Source: an uncultured Pelagibacteraceae bacterium (lineage in GTDB: Bacteria; Pseudomonadota; Alphaproteobacteria; Pelagibacterales; Pelagibacteraceae). Taken from it: a stretch of 34,289 bases of DNA. The DNA lies in contig CACPJP010000010.1 in the NCBI GenBank assembly GCA_902634325.1, positions 1 to 34,289 on the forward strand, in the 5' to 3' direction. Position numbers and translations under genes: made by a program. Numbering within the stretch: the stretch's first letter is position 1; the number at the start of each line of letters is the position of its first letter. Below are positions 1 through 6,190 of this stretch, one piece after another. The notes under the pieces are model-generated. The model was not told the origin of the DNA. It worked only from the letters and a program-made list of their open reading frames with translations, and made no database searches.

Positions 1-789
1 TATTTACCCACTAGCATCTCTTCACCTGTTTCTAAAAAACCAGTTAGCTACGCCCTTTCTATTATAGATAAGTTAGACACTCTGGTAGGTTTTTATTTAA
101 TAAGTGAGAAACCAACAAGCTCTAAAGATCCGTTTGCACTAAGAAGAGCAGCCATTGGTTTATTGAGAACTGTGATTGAAAATAATCTTGTAATTAAAAT
201 ATCCGACTTAATTGATTATTCTATAAAAATTTATTTGGACCAAGGTGTTAAAGAATCAAATAGGGAAGTTCTAAAAGATTTAATTATGTTTTTTAGAGAA
301 AGAATGAAGAATATTCTTAAGGAAAGAAAAATTAGAACAGATATTATCGAAGCTTCGGTCAGCTCACACTTAAATGACAACTTCCTAGAACTTTATAAAA
401 AAACTTTAATTATGAATAAATTTATTTCAAAAGATCTTGGAAAAAATGCTGTTTCAACCTACAAAAGGGCTTCAAATATTTTGGAACAAGAAAAGTTAAT
501 TTCTAAAAATGGACCTGACGCAGTTCTTTTTAGACATGAAGAAGAAAAAGAACTTTTTGAAAGGATCAATACAATTCGAAAGGCTTTTACACTTAAAGAA
601 GAAAAGAAAAATTATGAAAATCATCTTAAGCTTTTATCTGATACCAAATTATCAACAGACAAGTTTTTTGATAATGTTAAGGTTAATGATGAAAATAAGG
701 ATCTTAAAAATAATCGTTTAGAACTCTTGCAAATCTTATGTACTACGTTTAATAGTTTTGTAGATTTCTCAAAATTAGAGGGAACTTAA
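1..789 (+). CDS. glyS: Glycyl-tRNA synthetase beta subunit, 3' part (partial)
   Basis: This is the C-terminal 262 residues of the beta subunit of the heterotetrameric (alpha2beta2) bacterial glycyl-tRNA synthetase, which charges tRNA-Gly in the cytoplasm. The reading frame is open from base 1, so the gene starts before the window; the first in-frame start-like codon inside the window is internal. The signature near residue 43 (KDPFALRRAAIGLLRTVIEN) is characteristic of GlyS, and the remainder is the helical, lysine-rich C-terminal domain that contacts the tRNA anticodon. The stop codon TAA shares its last base with the ATG of ppdK, so the two genes are probably co-transcribed and translationally coupled. 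glyQ is expected just upstream, outside the window. The identification is secure; only the 5' part is missing because of the window edge. Confidence 0.93.
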   Translation, partial: YLPTSISSPVSKKPVSYALSIIDKLDTLVGFYLISEKPTSSKDPFALRRAAIGLLRTVIENNLVIKISDLIDYSIKIYLDQGVKESNREVLKDLIMFFRERMKNILKERKIRTDIIEASVSSHLNDNFLELYKKTLIMNKFISKDLGKNAVSTYKRASNILEQEKLISKNGPDAVLFRHEEEKELFERINTIRKAFTLKEEKKNYENHLKLLSDTKLSTDKFFDNVKVNDENKDLKNNRLELLQILCTTFNSFVDFSKLEGT

Positions 790-3449
790 TGTCAAAATAT
801 ATATTCAGTTTTGGAGACAAGAAAAGCAAAAAGGTAGCAAACTCTAGAAACATCTTGGGAGGCAAGGGAACCAATCTAGCCGAGATGGCAAGATTGGGTT
901 TACCAGTTCCTCCAGGATTTACAATTTCAACAAAAATGTGTGAAATTTTCTATAATAATAAAAAAAAACTAGATTCAAAAATAAGCAATGAAATTAAGAA
1001 AGAATTAAAGAAAATTGAGTCAAAAACTAAAAAAAAATTTGGCGATAATAAAAATCCATTATTAATATCAGTAAGATCTGGATCAAGGGTATCTATGCCA
1101 GGAATGATGGATACTATTCTCAACCTAGGTCTAAACGATAAGACAGTTGAGGCATTATCAAAAAAAACTTCAAACGAAAGATTTGCTAAAGATAGCTACA
1201 GAAGATTCATTCAAATGTATGGCAATGTAGTTCTTGGAGTAGAGAGTCATTTATTTGAAGAAATGATTGATAATTATAAATTAACAAAAGGTGTTTTATT
1301 AGATACAGAACTAAATGCTGATGATTGGGATGGTCTTATAAAAAATTTCAAAGAACTGATATTGGAAAAAACTAAGAAAAATTTTCCCCAAGATGTTCAC
1401 GAACAATTGTTCGGAGCTATCAAGGCTGTATTTTTATCCTGGGAAAGTAAGAGAGCCAGAACTTACAGAAAGTTTAATCATATACCAGGAGATTGGGGAA
1501 CGGCAGTGAATATTCAATCAATGGTATTTGGAAATATGGGTGATAACTGTGCTACTGGAGTGGCGTTCACAAGAAACCCATCAACCGGAGAAAATAAGTT
1601 TTTTGGAGAATATTTAATTAATGCTCAAGGAGAAGATGTTGTCGCAGGAAGTAGAACCCCGAGGTATATAACAAAAAAAGCAAAAGAAGATGCTGGGGCA
1701 AAAGAAGAATCTATGGAAGAAACTATGCCAAAAGTTTTTAAAGAACTAAAAAATGTATTCGTAAAATTAGAAAGACACTATCGAGATATGCAGGATATTG
1801 AATTTACAGTAGAGAACAATAAACTTTGGATGTTACAAACCAGAATCGGAAAACGGACAGCTAAAGCTGCAATCAAAATTGCTGTTGATATGGTCAAAGA
1901 AAAATTAATTTCAAAAAAGGAAGCTATTTTAAGAATAGATCCAAATATTTTGGATACACTTTTACATCCAACTTTAGATGAAAAAGTAAAAAAAGAAGTA
2001 ATTGCAAAAGGTTTGCCAGCTTCACCAGGTGCAGCAAGCGGAAAAGTAGTTTTTAGTGCTGACGATGCTGAAAACATGAATAATCAAAAAGAAGATACAA
2101 TATTAGTAAGAGTTGAAACTTCACCCGAAGATATTCATGGTATGCATGCAGCCAAAGGAATATTGACCGCTAGAGGAGGAATGACAAGCCATGCTGCGGT
2201 AGTTGCCAGAGGAATGGGAAGACCATGTGTTTCTGGTTCTGGAGAAATTAATATTGATTATGAATCCAAAGAATTTAAAGTTGGCGATCTTACCATCAAA
2301 GAAGGAGACATAATCACTATTGACGGTGGAACAGGCAGAGTAATGAAAGGCTTAGTTCCAACAGTTAAGCCAGACATTTCGGGTTACTTCTCAACAATAA
2401 TGAAGTGGGCAGATGAATTCAGAAAACTAAAAGTAAGAACAAATGCTGAAACACCACAAGATACGAAAATGGCAAGAAACTTTGGTGCAGAAGGTATTGG
2501 TTTATGTAGAACTGAGCACATGTTTTTTGACGACGAAAGAATTCTTTCTGTTAGACAAATGATTTTATCAAAACATTTGGACGATAGAAAAATGGCATTA
2601 GACAAATTACTTCCCTATCAAAAAAATGATTTTAAAGAGATTTTTAAAATTATGAAGGGGTTGCCTGTAACAGTTAGACTTTTAGATCCACCGTTACATG
2701 AGTTTTTGCCCAAAACCGATAAAGATATGGAAGAAGTAGCTAGGTCGTTAAATTTAGGTGCTAAAGAAATAAAAAATAGAGTATCAGAATTGCACGAATT
2801 AAATCCTATGTTGGGCCATAGAGGATGTAGACTTGGTATTTCTTTTCCTGAAATTTATGAAATGCAATGCAAAGCAATTTTTACTGCACTGATAGAGTGC
2901 AAAAAAGAAAAGATACAATCTATAATACCTGAAATAATGATACCTCTAGTTTCAACCGAAGATGAACTTGGAATAATGAGAAAGCTAGTTAATAGGGTGG
3001 CTGATGAACTTCAGAAGGAGCATAAAGTAAAAATTAATTATTTTGTTGGCACCATGATTGAGTTACCAAGAGCAGCATTGAGAGCAGCACCCATATCAAA
3101 ATATGCTGACTTCTTTAGTTTTGGAACAAATGATTTAACACAAACCACATTTGGTATTAGCCGTGATGACTCTGGGAAATTTTTAGACGATTATATAGAC
3201 CATAAAATTTTTGAGAACGACCCATTTGTTAGTATTGATAAAGATGGTGTAGGGGAGCTAGTTAAAATCGCTTCTCAAAGAGGAAAAAAACAGAATAAAA
3301 AACTTAAACTAGGAATTTGTGGTGAACATGGTGGTGATCCAAAAAGTATAGAATTCTGTTCTAAAGCAGGATTGAATTATGTGTCTTGCTCACCATTTAG
3401 AGTTCCAATTGCAAGACTAGCAGCAGCACAAGCTGAACTTAGGAGATAA
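789..3449 (+). CDS. ppdK: Pyruvate, phosphate dikinase
   Basis: This 886-residue cytoplasmic enzyme interconverts pyruvate + ATP + Pi and phosphoenolpyruvate + AMP + PPi. The length matches the family (about 880). In order it shows an N-terminal ATP-grasp domain (GGKGTNLAEM near residue 24, SVRSGSRVSMPGMMDT near 96), a central phosphohistidine domain with GGMTSHAAVVARGMG near residue 462 carrying the swivelling catalytic His, and a C-terminal PEP/pyruvate TIM barrel (GAEGIGLCRTEHMFF, FGTNDLTQTTFG, and the active-site Cys in LGICGEHGGDP near 843). The ATG overlaps the glyS stop by one base. Its 3' end overlaps the convergent nadC stop by 11 bases, so there is no room for a dedicated terminator. 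Many cells with this enzyme use it in either direction; an anaplerotic or gluconeogenic role here is inference. Confidence 0.97.
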   Translation: MSKYIFSFGDKKSKKVANSRNILGGKGTNLAEMARLGLPVPPGFTISTKMCEIFYNNKKKLDSKISNEIKKELKKIESKTKKKFGDNKNPLLISVRSGSRVSMPGMMDTILNLGLNDKTVEALSKKTSNERFAKDSYRRFIQMYGNVVLGVESHLFEEMIDNYKLTKGVLLDTELNADDWDGLIKNFKELILEKTKKNFPQDVHEQLFGAIKAVFLSWESKRARTYRKFNHIPGDWGTAVNIQSMVFGNMGDNCATGVAFTRNPSTGENKFFGEYLINAQGEDVVAGSRTPRYITKKAKEDAGAKEESMEETMPKVFKELKNVFVKLERHYRDMQDIEFTVENNKLWMLQTRIGKRTAKAAIKIAVDMVKEKLISKKEAILRIDPNILDTLLHPTLDEKVKKEVIAKGLPASPGAASGKVVFSADDAENMNNQKEDTILVRVETSPEDIHGMHAAKGILTARGGMTSHAAVVARGMGRPCVSGSGEINIDYESKEFKVGDLTIKEGDIITIDGGTGRVMKGLVPTVKPDISGYFSTIMKWADEFRKLKVRTNAETPQDTKMARNFGAEGIGLCRTEHMFFDDERILSVRQMILSKHLDDRKMALDKLLPYQKNDFKEIFKIMKGLPVTVRLLDPPLHEFLPKTDKDMEEVARSLNLGAKEIKNRVSELHELNPMLGHRGCRLGISFPEIYEMQCKAIFTALIECKKEKIQSIIPEIMIPLVSTEDELGIMRKLVNRVADELQKEHKVKINYFVGTMIELPRAALRAAPISKYADFFSFGTNDLTQTTFGISRDDSGKFLDDYIDHKIFENDPFVSIDKDGVGELVKIASQRGKKQNKKLKLGICGEHGGDPKSIEFCSKAGLNYVSCSPFRVPIARLAAAQAELRR

Positions 3450-4275
3450 AATCTAATTTAAAATCTACAGCAGGTACGCTGTGGGTTATCTGACCTATAG
3501 AAATTCTTCTGACTCCAGTTCTAGCAATCCTTCTTACATTGCCAAGTGTTACTCCACCTGAGGCTTCAGTTTCATAAAATCTTTTTGACATTTTAACTGC
3601 CTTTCTAAGATTTTTAGGATTCATATTGTCAAACAATACTCTGTTAAATTTTAGACCCATAATTTTTTTTAACTGGCTTAGGTTATCCACCTCTACAGTT
3701 ATTTTCTTTCCTCTTCTATTCTTTATGGCCCTTTTGATTAGATCATGAATATTTTTGTTAACAGAGATATGATTGTCTTTTATTAGAATTTCATCACTTA
3801 AATTAAACCTATGATTAATTCCTCCTCCTAGCCTTACTCCATATTTTTGCATTAATCTTAAATTTGGCAGTGTTTTTCTGGTACAACATATTTTACAGGA
3901 TTTACCTTTTACTTTTTTTACAAATTGATTAGTGATTGTTGCTACACCTGAAATTAATCCTAGAAAATTGAGAGCAACTCTTTCACTTTTAAGAATACCC
4001 GAGGCCTTGCCTTTTAATACAGCTATCACTTTACCTCTATTTACTTTTCGTCCATCCTTTGTTTTGGCTTTGAAAGTGATTTTTTTATCTGAAATTTTGA
4101 AAGCTTCCTTTGCAAAACTTAACCCTCCAACTATACAGTTTTGTCCAGCAATTATTTTTGCAATAACTTTTTTATTTTTAACAATTCTAGTTGTGATGTC
4201 ACCAGAAGGTCTGAGATCTTCTCGAAGCGATTGTTGTACAATTGTTTTGATATATTTTTGATTTATTTTTTGCAC
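3439..4275 (-). CDS. nadC: Nicotinate-nucleotide pyrophosphorylase (quinolinate phosphoribosyltransferase)
   Basis: NadC (278 aa) converts quinolinate and PRPP to nicotinate mononucleotide, CO2 and PPi in de novo NAD synthesis. The family signature CTRKTLPNLRLMQKYGVRLG followed by GGGINHRFNLSDEILIKDNH (around residues 131-170) and the C-terminal EASGGVTLGNVRRIARTGVRRISIG are clear, and the length is standard. The start used is GTG at 4275-4273, six bases after the nadA stop; no upstream in-frame ATG fits better because the nadA gene occupies that space. It forms a two-gene operon nadA-nadC. The usual third gene, nadB (L-aspartate oxidase), is not adjacent. The 3' end overlaps ppdK on the opposite strand by 11 bases. 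Confidence 0.95.
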   Translation of the reverse strand: MQKINQKYIKTIVQQSLREDLRPSGDITTRIVKNKKVIAKIIAGQNCIVGGLSFAKEAFKISDKKITFKAKTKDGRKVNRGKVIAVLKGKASGILKSERVALNFLGLISGVATITNQFVKKVKGKSCKICCTRKTLPNLRLMQKYGVRLGGGINHRFNLSDEILIKDNHISVNKNIHDLIKRAIKNRRGKKITVEVDNLSQLKKIMGLKFNRVLFDNMNPKNLRKAVKMSKRFYETEASGGVTLGNVRRIARTGVRRISIGQITHSVPAVDFKLDFIS

Positions 4276-4281
4276 TAAAAA

Positions 4282-5271
4282 TTATCTGCTAATTTCAGCC
4301 ATTCTCAGAACAGATTTTCTCGCCATCTCGGCTATATTATGACCAATTTTAATTTCATTAGTTTCATTTTTTAAGCAGTCATAAATTTTATTTAGTGTAA
4401 TCTTATTCATGTGAGGGCAAAGATTACAGGGTTTTATAAATTGAACATTAGGATTATCAACCTGAACATTATCACTCATTGTGCATTCGGTTACTAACAA
4501 AACTTTTTTAGGCTTGTTTTCTTTAACATATTTTACCATGCTCGAAGTGGATCCTGCAAAGTCAGAAGCGCTTATAACATCAGGTGGACATTCTGGATGA
4601 GCTATAATTTTAATATCTGGATTGTCTTTTCTTATGTCCTCTACTTCTTTTGATGTAAATTTTTCATGAACCATACAAGTACCTTGCCATGAAATAATTT
4701 TAACTTTTGTGTTTTTTTGAACATAATTAGCTAGGTAGTGGTCAGGAAGGAAAATTACTTTATCTACACCAAGAGATTCCACAACTTTTACTGCGTTTGC
4801 AGAAGTACAACAGATATCAGACTCTGCTTTAACTTCCGCAGAAGTGTTTACATAGGATACAACCGGAATGCCTGGATATTTTTCTTTAAGCATCCTTACA
4901 TCTTCGCCAGTTATTGACTCTGCAAGAGAACAACCAGCTTGCATGTCAGGTATTAAAACTTTTTTACTTGGATTCATCAATTTTGCAGTTTCAGCCATGA
5001 AATGTACTCCGCATAGAACAATAATTTTAGCTTCGGTTTTCGCCGCTTCCAAAGCAAGCGCAAGAGAGTCAGTGGATATGTCTGCTACACCATGATAAAT
5101 TTCTGGAGTTTGGTAATTATGAGCAAGTATGACCGCATCTTTTTCTTTTTTTAACTTGTTGATTTTTTCAATTAATGGCGCATGAAACTTCCATTCAACC
5201 TCAGGAACTACTGAGGAAATTTTCTTATAAATCTCACTTAGAGATTTGTCTGCTAAATTTTGTGTAGACAT
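4282..5271 (-). CDS. nadA: Quinolinate synthase A
   Basis: NadA (329 aa) condenses iminoaspartate with dihydroxyacetone phosphate to quinolinate using a [4Fe-4S] cluster. The sequence shows the family landmarks ILAHNYQTPEIYHGVADISTDS near residue 48, the cluster cysteines in MQAGCSLAES, QGTCMVHEKF and PCNLCPHMNK, and ECPPDVISASDFAGSTS near 228. Length agrees with the longer (proteobacterial) NadA class. The gene starts 64 bases from the divergently transcribed tRNA-Leu, so its promoter must lie within 5272-5335. It is followed closely by nadC. Confidence is high for identity; start choice is the first ATG that keeps the N-terminal helix. Confidence 0.96.
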   Translation of the reverse strand: MSTQNLADKSLSEIYKKISSVVPEVEWKFHAPLIEKINKLKKEKDAVILAHNYQTPEIYHGVADISTDSLALALEAAKTEAKIIVLCGVHFMAETAKLMNPSKKVLIPDMQAGCSLAESITGEDVRMLKEKYPGIPVVSYVNTSAEVKAESDICCTSANAVKVVESLGVDKVIFLPDHYLANYVQKNTKVKIISWQGTCMVHEKFTSKEVEDIRKDNPDIKIIAHPECPPDVISASDFAGSTSSMVKYVKENKPKKVLLVTECTMSDNVQVDNPNVQFIKPCNLCPHMNKITLNKIYDCLKNETNEIKIGHNIAEMARKSVLRMAEISR

Positions 5272-5321
5272 ACAAATAATTTATCAACTTGAAGATAAAA
5301 AGTCATTCATTTATTGTCGCA

Positions 5322-5327
5322 TATAAT
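5322..5327 (+). promoter_or_regulatory. Putative -10 box of the tRNA-Leu promoter
   Basis: A perfect TATAAT hexamer sits 8 bases before the mature 5' end of tRNA-Leu, at the right distance for a short leader that RNase P would remove. No good -35 hexamer is visible 17 bases upstream. The same 64-bp gap must hold the divergent nadA promoter. Confidence 0.5.
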
Positions 5328-5335
5328 AAGGTGAC

Positions 5336-5419
5336 GCGGTCGTGCTGAAATTGGTAGACAGGCACGCTTGAGGGGCGTGTGGGTTTCCCGTGAGAGTTCG
5401 AGTCTCTCCGACCGCACCA
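5336..5419 (+). tRNA. tRNA-Leu(GAG)
   Basis: A complete class II tRNA is visible: acceptor arms GCGGTCG and CGACCGC, discriminator A, an encoded CCA end, D-arm with TTGGTAGA, anticodon stem CACGC/GCGTG around loop TTGAGGG giving anticodon GAG (reads CUC and CUU), a long variable arm (TGGGTTTCCC region) typical of leucine tRNAs, and T-arm GAGAG-TTCGAGT-CTCTC. Its 3' 28 bases plus the next three bases recur exactly 613 bp downstream, so the gene seems to serve as an attachment site for integrating DNA. The antisense reading frame over this gene is not a real protein. Confidence 0.96.
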
Positions 5420-5422
5420 AAA
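5392..5422 (+). repeat. att-like direct repeat, left copy (inside tRNA-Leu)
   Basis: This copy covers the T-arm, 3' acceptor strand, CCA and the first As after the tRNA. It is identical over 31 bases to 6005-6035. The identity stops exactly at 5423, where the downstream spacers of the two copies diverge. Confidence 0.75.
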
Positions 5423-5449
5423 ATTAAGATAAATCAATAATTTTTTTTC

Positions 5450-5537
5450 TAAAAAACTAATATTTTTGGATCCAATTGCGCTCAAATTGCGCTCAAAAAA
5501 ACGAGCGCAAAAGTGAGCGCAAATAGTATATGATTTT
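5450..5537 (+). repeat. Octamer-rich leader repeat, copy A (upstream of HNH gene)
   Basis: This 88-bp stretch is repeated at 6061-6137 with a single 11-bp difference (one extra TTGCGCTC unit here). It contains TTGCGCTC at 5476 and 5487 (11 bp apart) and the complement GAGCGCAA at 5503 and 5515 (12 bp apart), so each pair is spaced by about one helical turn and the two pairs face each other. The inner pair forms a perfect hairpin, 8-bp stem and 8-nt loop (5487-5510). The AT-rich end (TAGTATATGAT) directly precedes the ATG of the HNH gene and could hold its -10 box. A promoter with protein-binding sites is the simplest reading; integrase arm sites or iterons are alternatives. Confidence 0.6.
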
Positions 5538-5540
5538 TGT

Positions 5541-5912
5541 ATGAAAAAAATTATAGCAAAAGGTTTTGATATATCTAAACAAAATTTAAAGGGAATGACT
5601 CCTGATCAATATATAACTTTAATGGAGCACCAAAAGTTTTTGTGTCCTTTAAGCGGTAAAAAATTTGAATACTCATCTAAAGATAAAAAATTCATTGATG
5701 TTGAAGGAAGACAAACTAGGATAATAGCACCTCCCGTTGACCATGATCATGCTACAGGATTTATAAGAGGAATTTTAAGTGAGAAGCTAAATTTACTTTT
5801 AGATCAATGGGAAAAACAAACTTACGGTAAATTATCAAAACCAAAAGAATTAACTGATTATCAAAATGATCCTCCTGCTTATAAATGTATTGGAAAAGTT
5901 AAATATAAATAA
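5541..5912 (+). CDS. Endonuclease VII-like HNH nuclease, degenerate zinc site
   Basis: The 123-aa product resembles the recombination endonuclease VII type of HNH (beta-beta-alpha-metal) nucleases common in phages. The active-site segment VDHDHATGFIRGIL (residues 66-79) matches the family pattern DHDHxTGxxRGLL, with the two catalytic-type His at 68 and 70, and the C-terminal part (PKELTDYQNDPPA) fits the typical tail. The usual zinc-binding cysteines are mostly lost: the first pair is reduced to Cys35 (KFLCPLSGKKF), and the second CxxC is replaced by SEKLN. It may therefore be a zinc-independent variant or a decaying gene. The ATG follows the octamer-rich leader with no visible Shine-Dalgarno, so leaderless or weak initiation is possible. 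It lies inside the tRNA-bounded element, supporting a mobile origin. Confidence 0.6.
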   Translation: MKKIIAKGFDISKQNLKGMTPDQYITLMEHQKFLCPLSGKKFEYSSKDKKFIDVEGRQTRIIAPPVDHDHATGFIRGILSEKLNLLLDQWEKQTYGKLSKPKELTDYQNDPPAYKCIGKVKYK

Positions 5913-5922
5913 AAGAAATGAA

Positions 5923-5953
5923 TTCCAATTGCGCTCAGATTGCGCTCACTTTT
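5923..5953 (+). repeat. Additional TTGCGCTC pair at the distal end of the element
   Basis: TTGCGCTC occurs at 5929 and 5940, again 11 bp apart and preceded by the same TCCAA as in the leader copies, followed by ACTTTT, which matches the complement of the other half of the leader. It lies just after the HNH stop, so the 613-bp unit has octamer arrays at both ends. Confidence 0.5.
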
Positions 5954-6004
5954 ATTCAAACGGAGAATTTGTTAAGCTCTAGGCGGTTGTTTTGTTTCAG
6001 GATG

Positions 6005-6035
6005 GAGAGTTCGAGTCTCTCCGACCGCACCAAAA
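6005..6035 (+). repeat. att-like direct repeat, right copy (tRNA-Leu tail without tRNA)
   Basis: Exact 31-bp copy of the tRNA-Leu 3' end. The 5' part of a tRNA is absent upstream (5953-6004 does not fold into or align with the tRNA), so this is a tail fragment, the expected distal attachment scar of an insertion. Confidence 0.75.
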
Positions 6036-6060
6036 CGTAAAGAAAACGAGAGTAAATTTT

Positions 6061-6137
6061 TAAAAAACTAATATTTTTGGATCCAATTGCGCTCAAAAAA
6101 ACGAGCGCAAAAGTGAGCGCAAATAGTATATGATTTT
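6061..6137 (+). repeat. Octamer-rich leader repeat, copy B
   Basis: Second copy of the leader, outside the right att-like repeat: TTGCGCTC at 6087 and GAGCGCAA at 6103 and 6115, with the same 8-bp/8-nt hairpin at 6087-6110. Its position behind a tRNA tail at nearly the same distance as in copy A (25 versus 27 bp spacer of unrelated sequence) suggests it is the left end of an earlier element inserted at the same site. Confidence 0.6.
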
Positions 6138-6190
6138 GATATGGAAATATTTGAAGAGTTTGAAAATAAAGATAAATGAAACCAGTGAGT
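6138..6190. other. Short stretch after leader copy B; only a 12-codon frame
   Basis: Directly after the second leader a frame begins ATG at 6141 and ends at TGA 6177-6179 (MEIFEEFENKDK). In copy A the same position starts the HNH gene. This may be the stub of a cargo gene lost from the older element, or chance. The 3' end of the opposite-strand helicase gene follows at 6191. Confidence 0.25.

Larger units (their letters stand above)
5392..6035 (+). mobile_element. Small tRNA-Leu-integrated element bounded by 31-bp att-like repeats
   Basis: A 31-bp exact direct repeat of the tRNA-Leu 3' end (5392-5422 and 6005-6035) brackets a 613-bp unit that contains one recognisable gene, the HNH endonuclease at 5541-5912. 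An intact tRNA at one end and only its 3' tail at the other is the classical footprint of tyrosine-integrase insertion, which restores the tRNA from the incoming copy. The unit is too short to encode an integrase, so it is either an internally deleted prophage or island, or a minimal element moved in trans. Pelagiphages are known to use tRNA-Leu genes as attachment sites in SAR11, which makes a phage or satellite origin plausible; that link is inference here. Confidence 0.6.

Noticed and set aside
1778-2605. Minus-strand frames inside ppdK and similar long frames inside other genes
   Set aside because: They are shadows in a well-supported gene, without motifs or ribosome-binding sites.
5303-5485. 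60-codon frame on the minus strand over the tRNA-Leu gene
   Set aside because: It is the antisense of a well-folded tRNA; its WCGRRDSNSH-like string is a known artefact of tRNA tails read as protein.
5953-6004. A second, degenerate tRNA upstream of the right 31-bp repeat
   Set aside because: The bases GCTCTAGGCGGTT looked like an anticodon loop, but neither an anticodon stem nor an acceptor partner pairs; only the 3' tail is tRNA-derived.
5476-6122. CRISPR array
   Set aside because: The repeats are 8-mers 11-12 bp apart in both orientations, without 25-40-bp direct repeats or unique spacers of constant length, and no cas genes are present.
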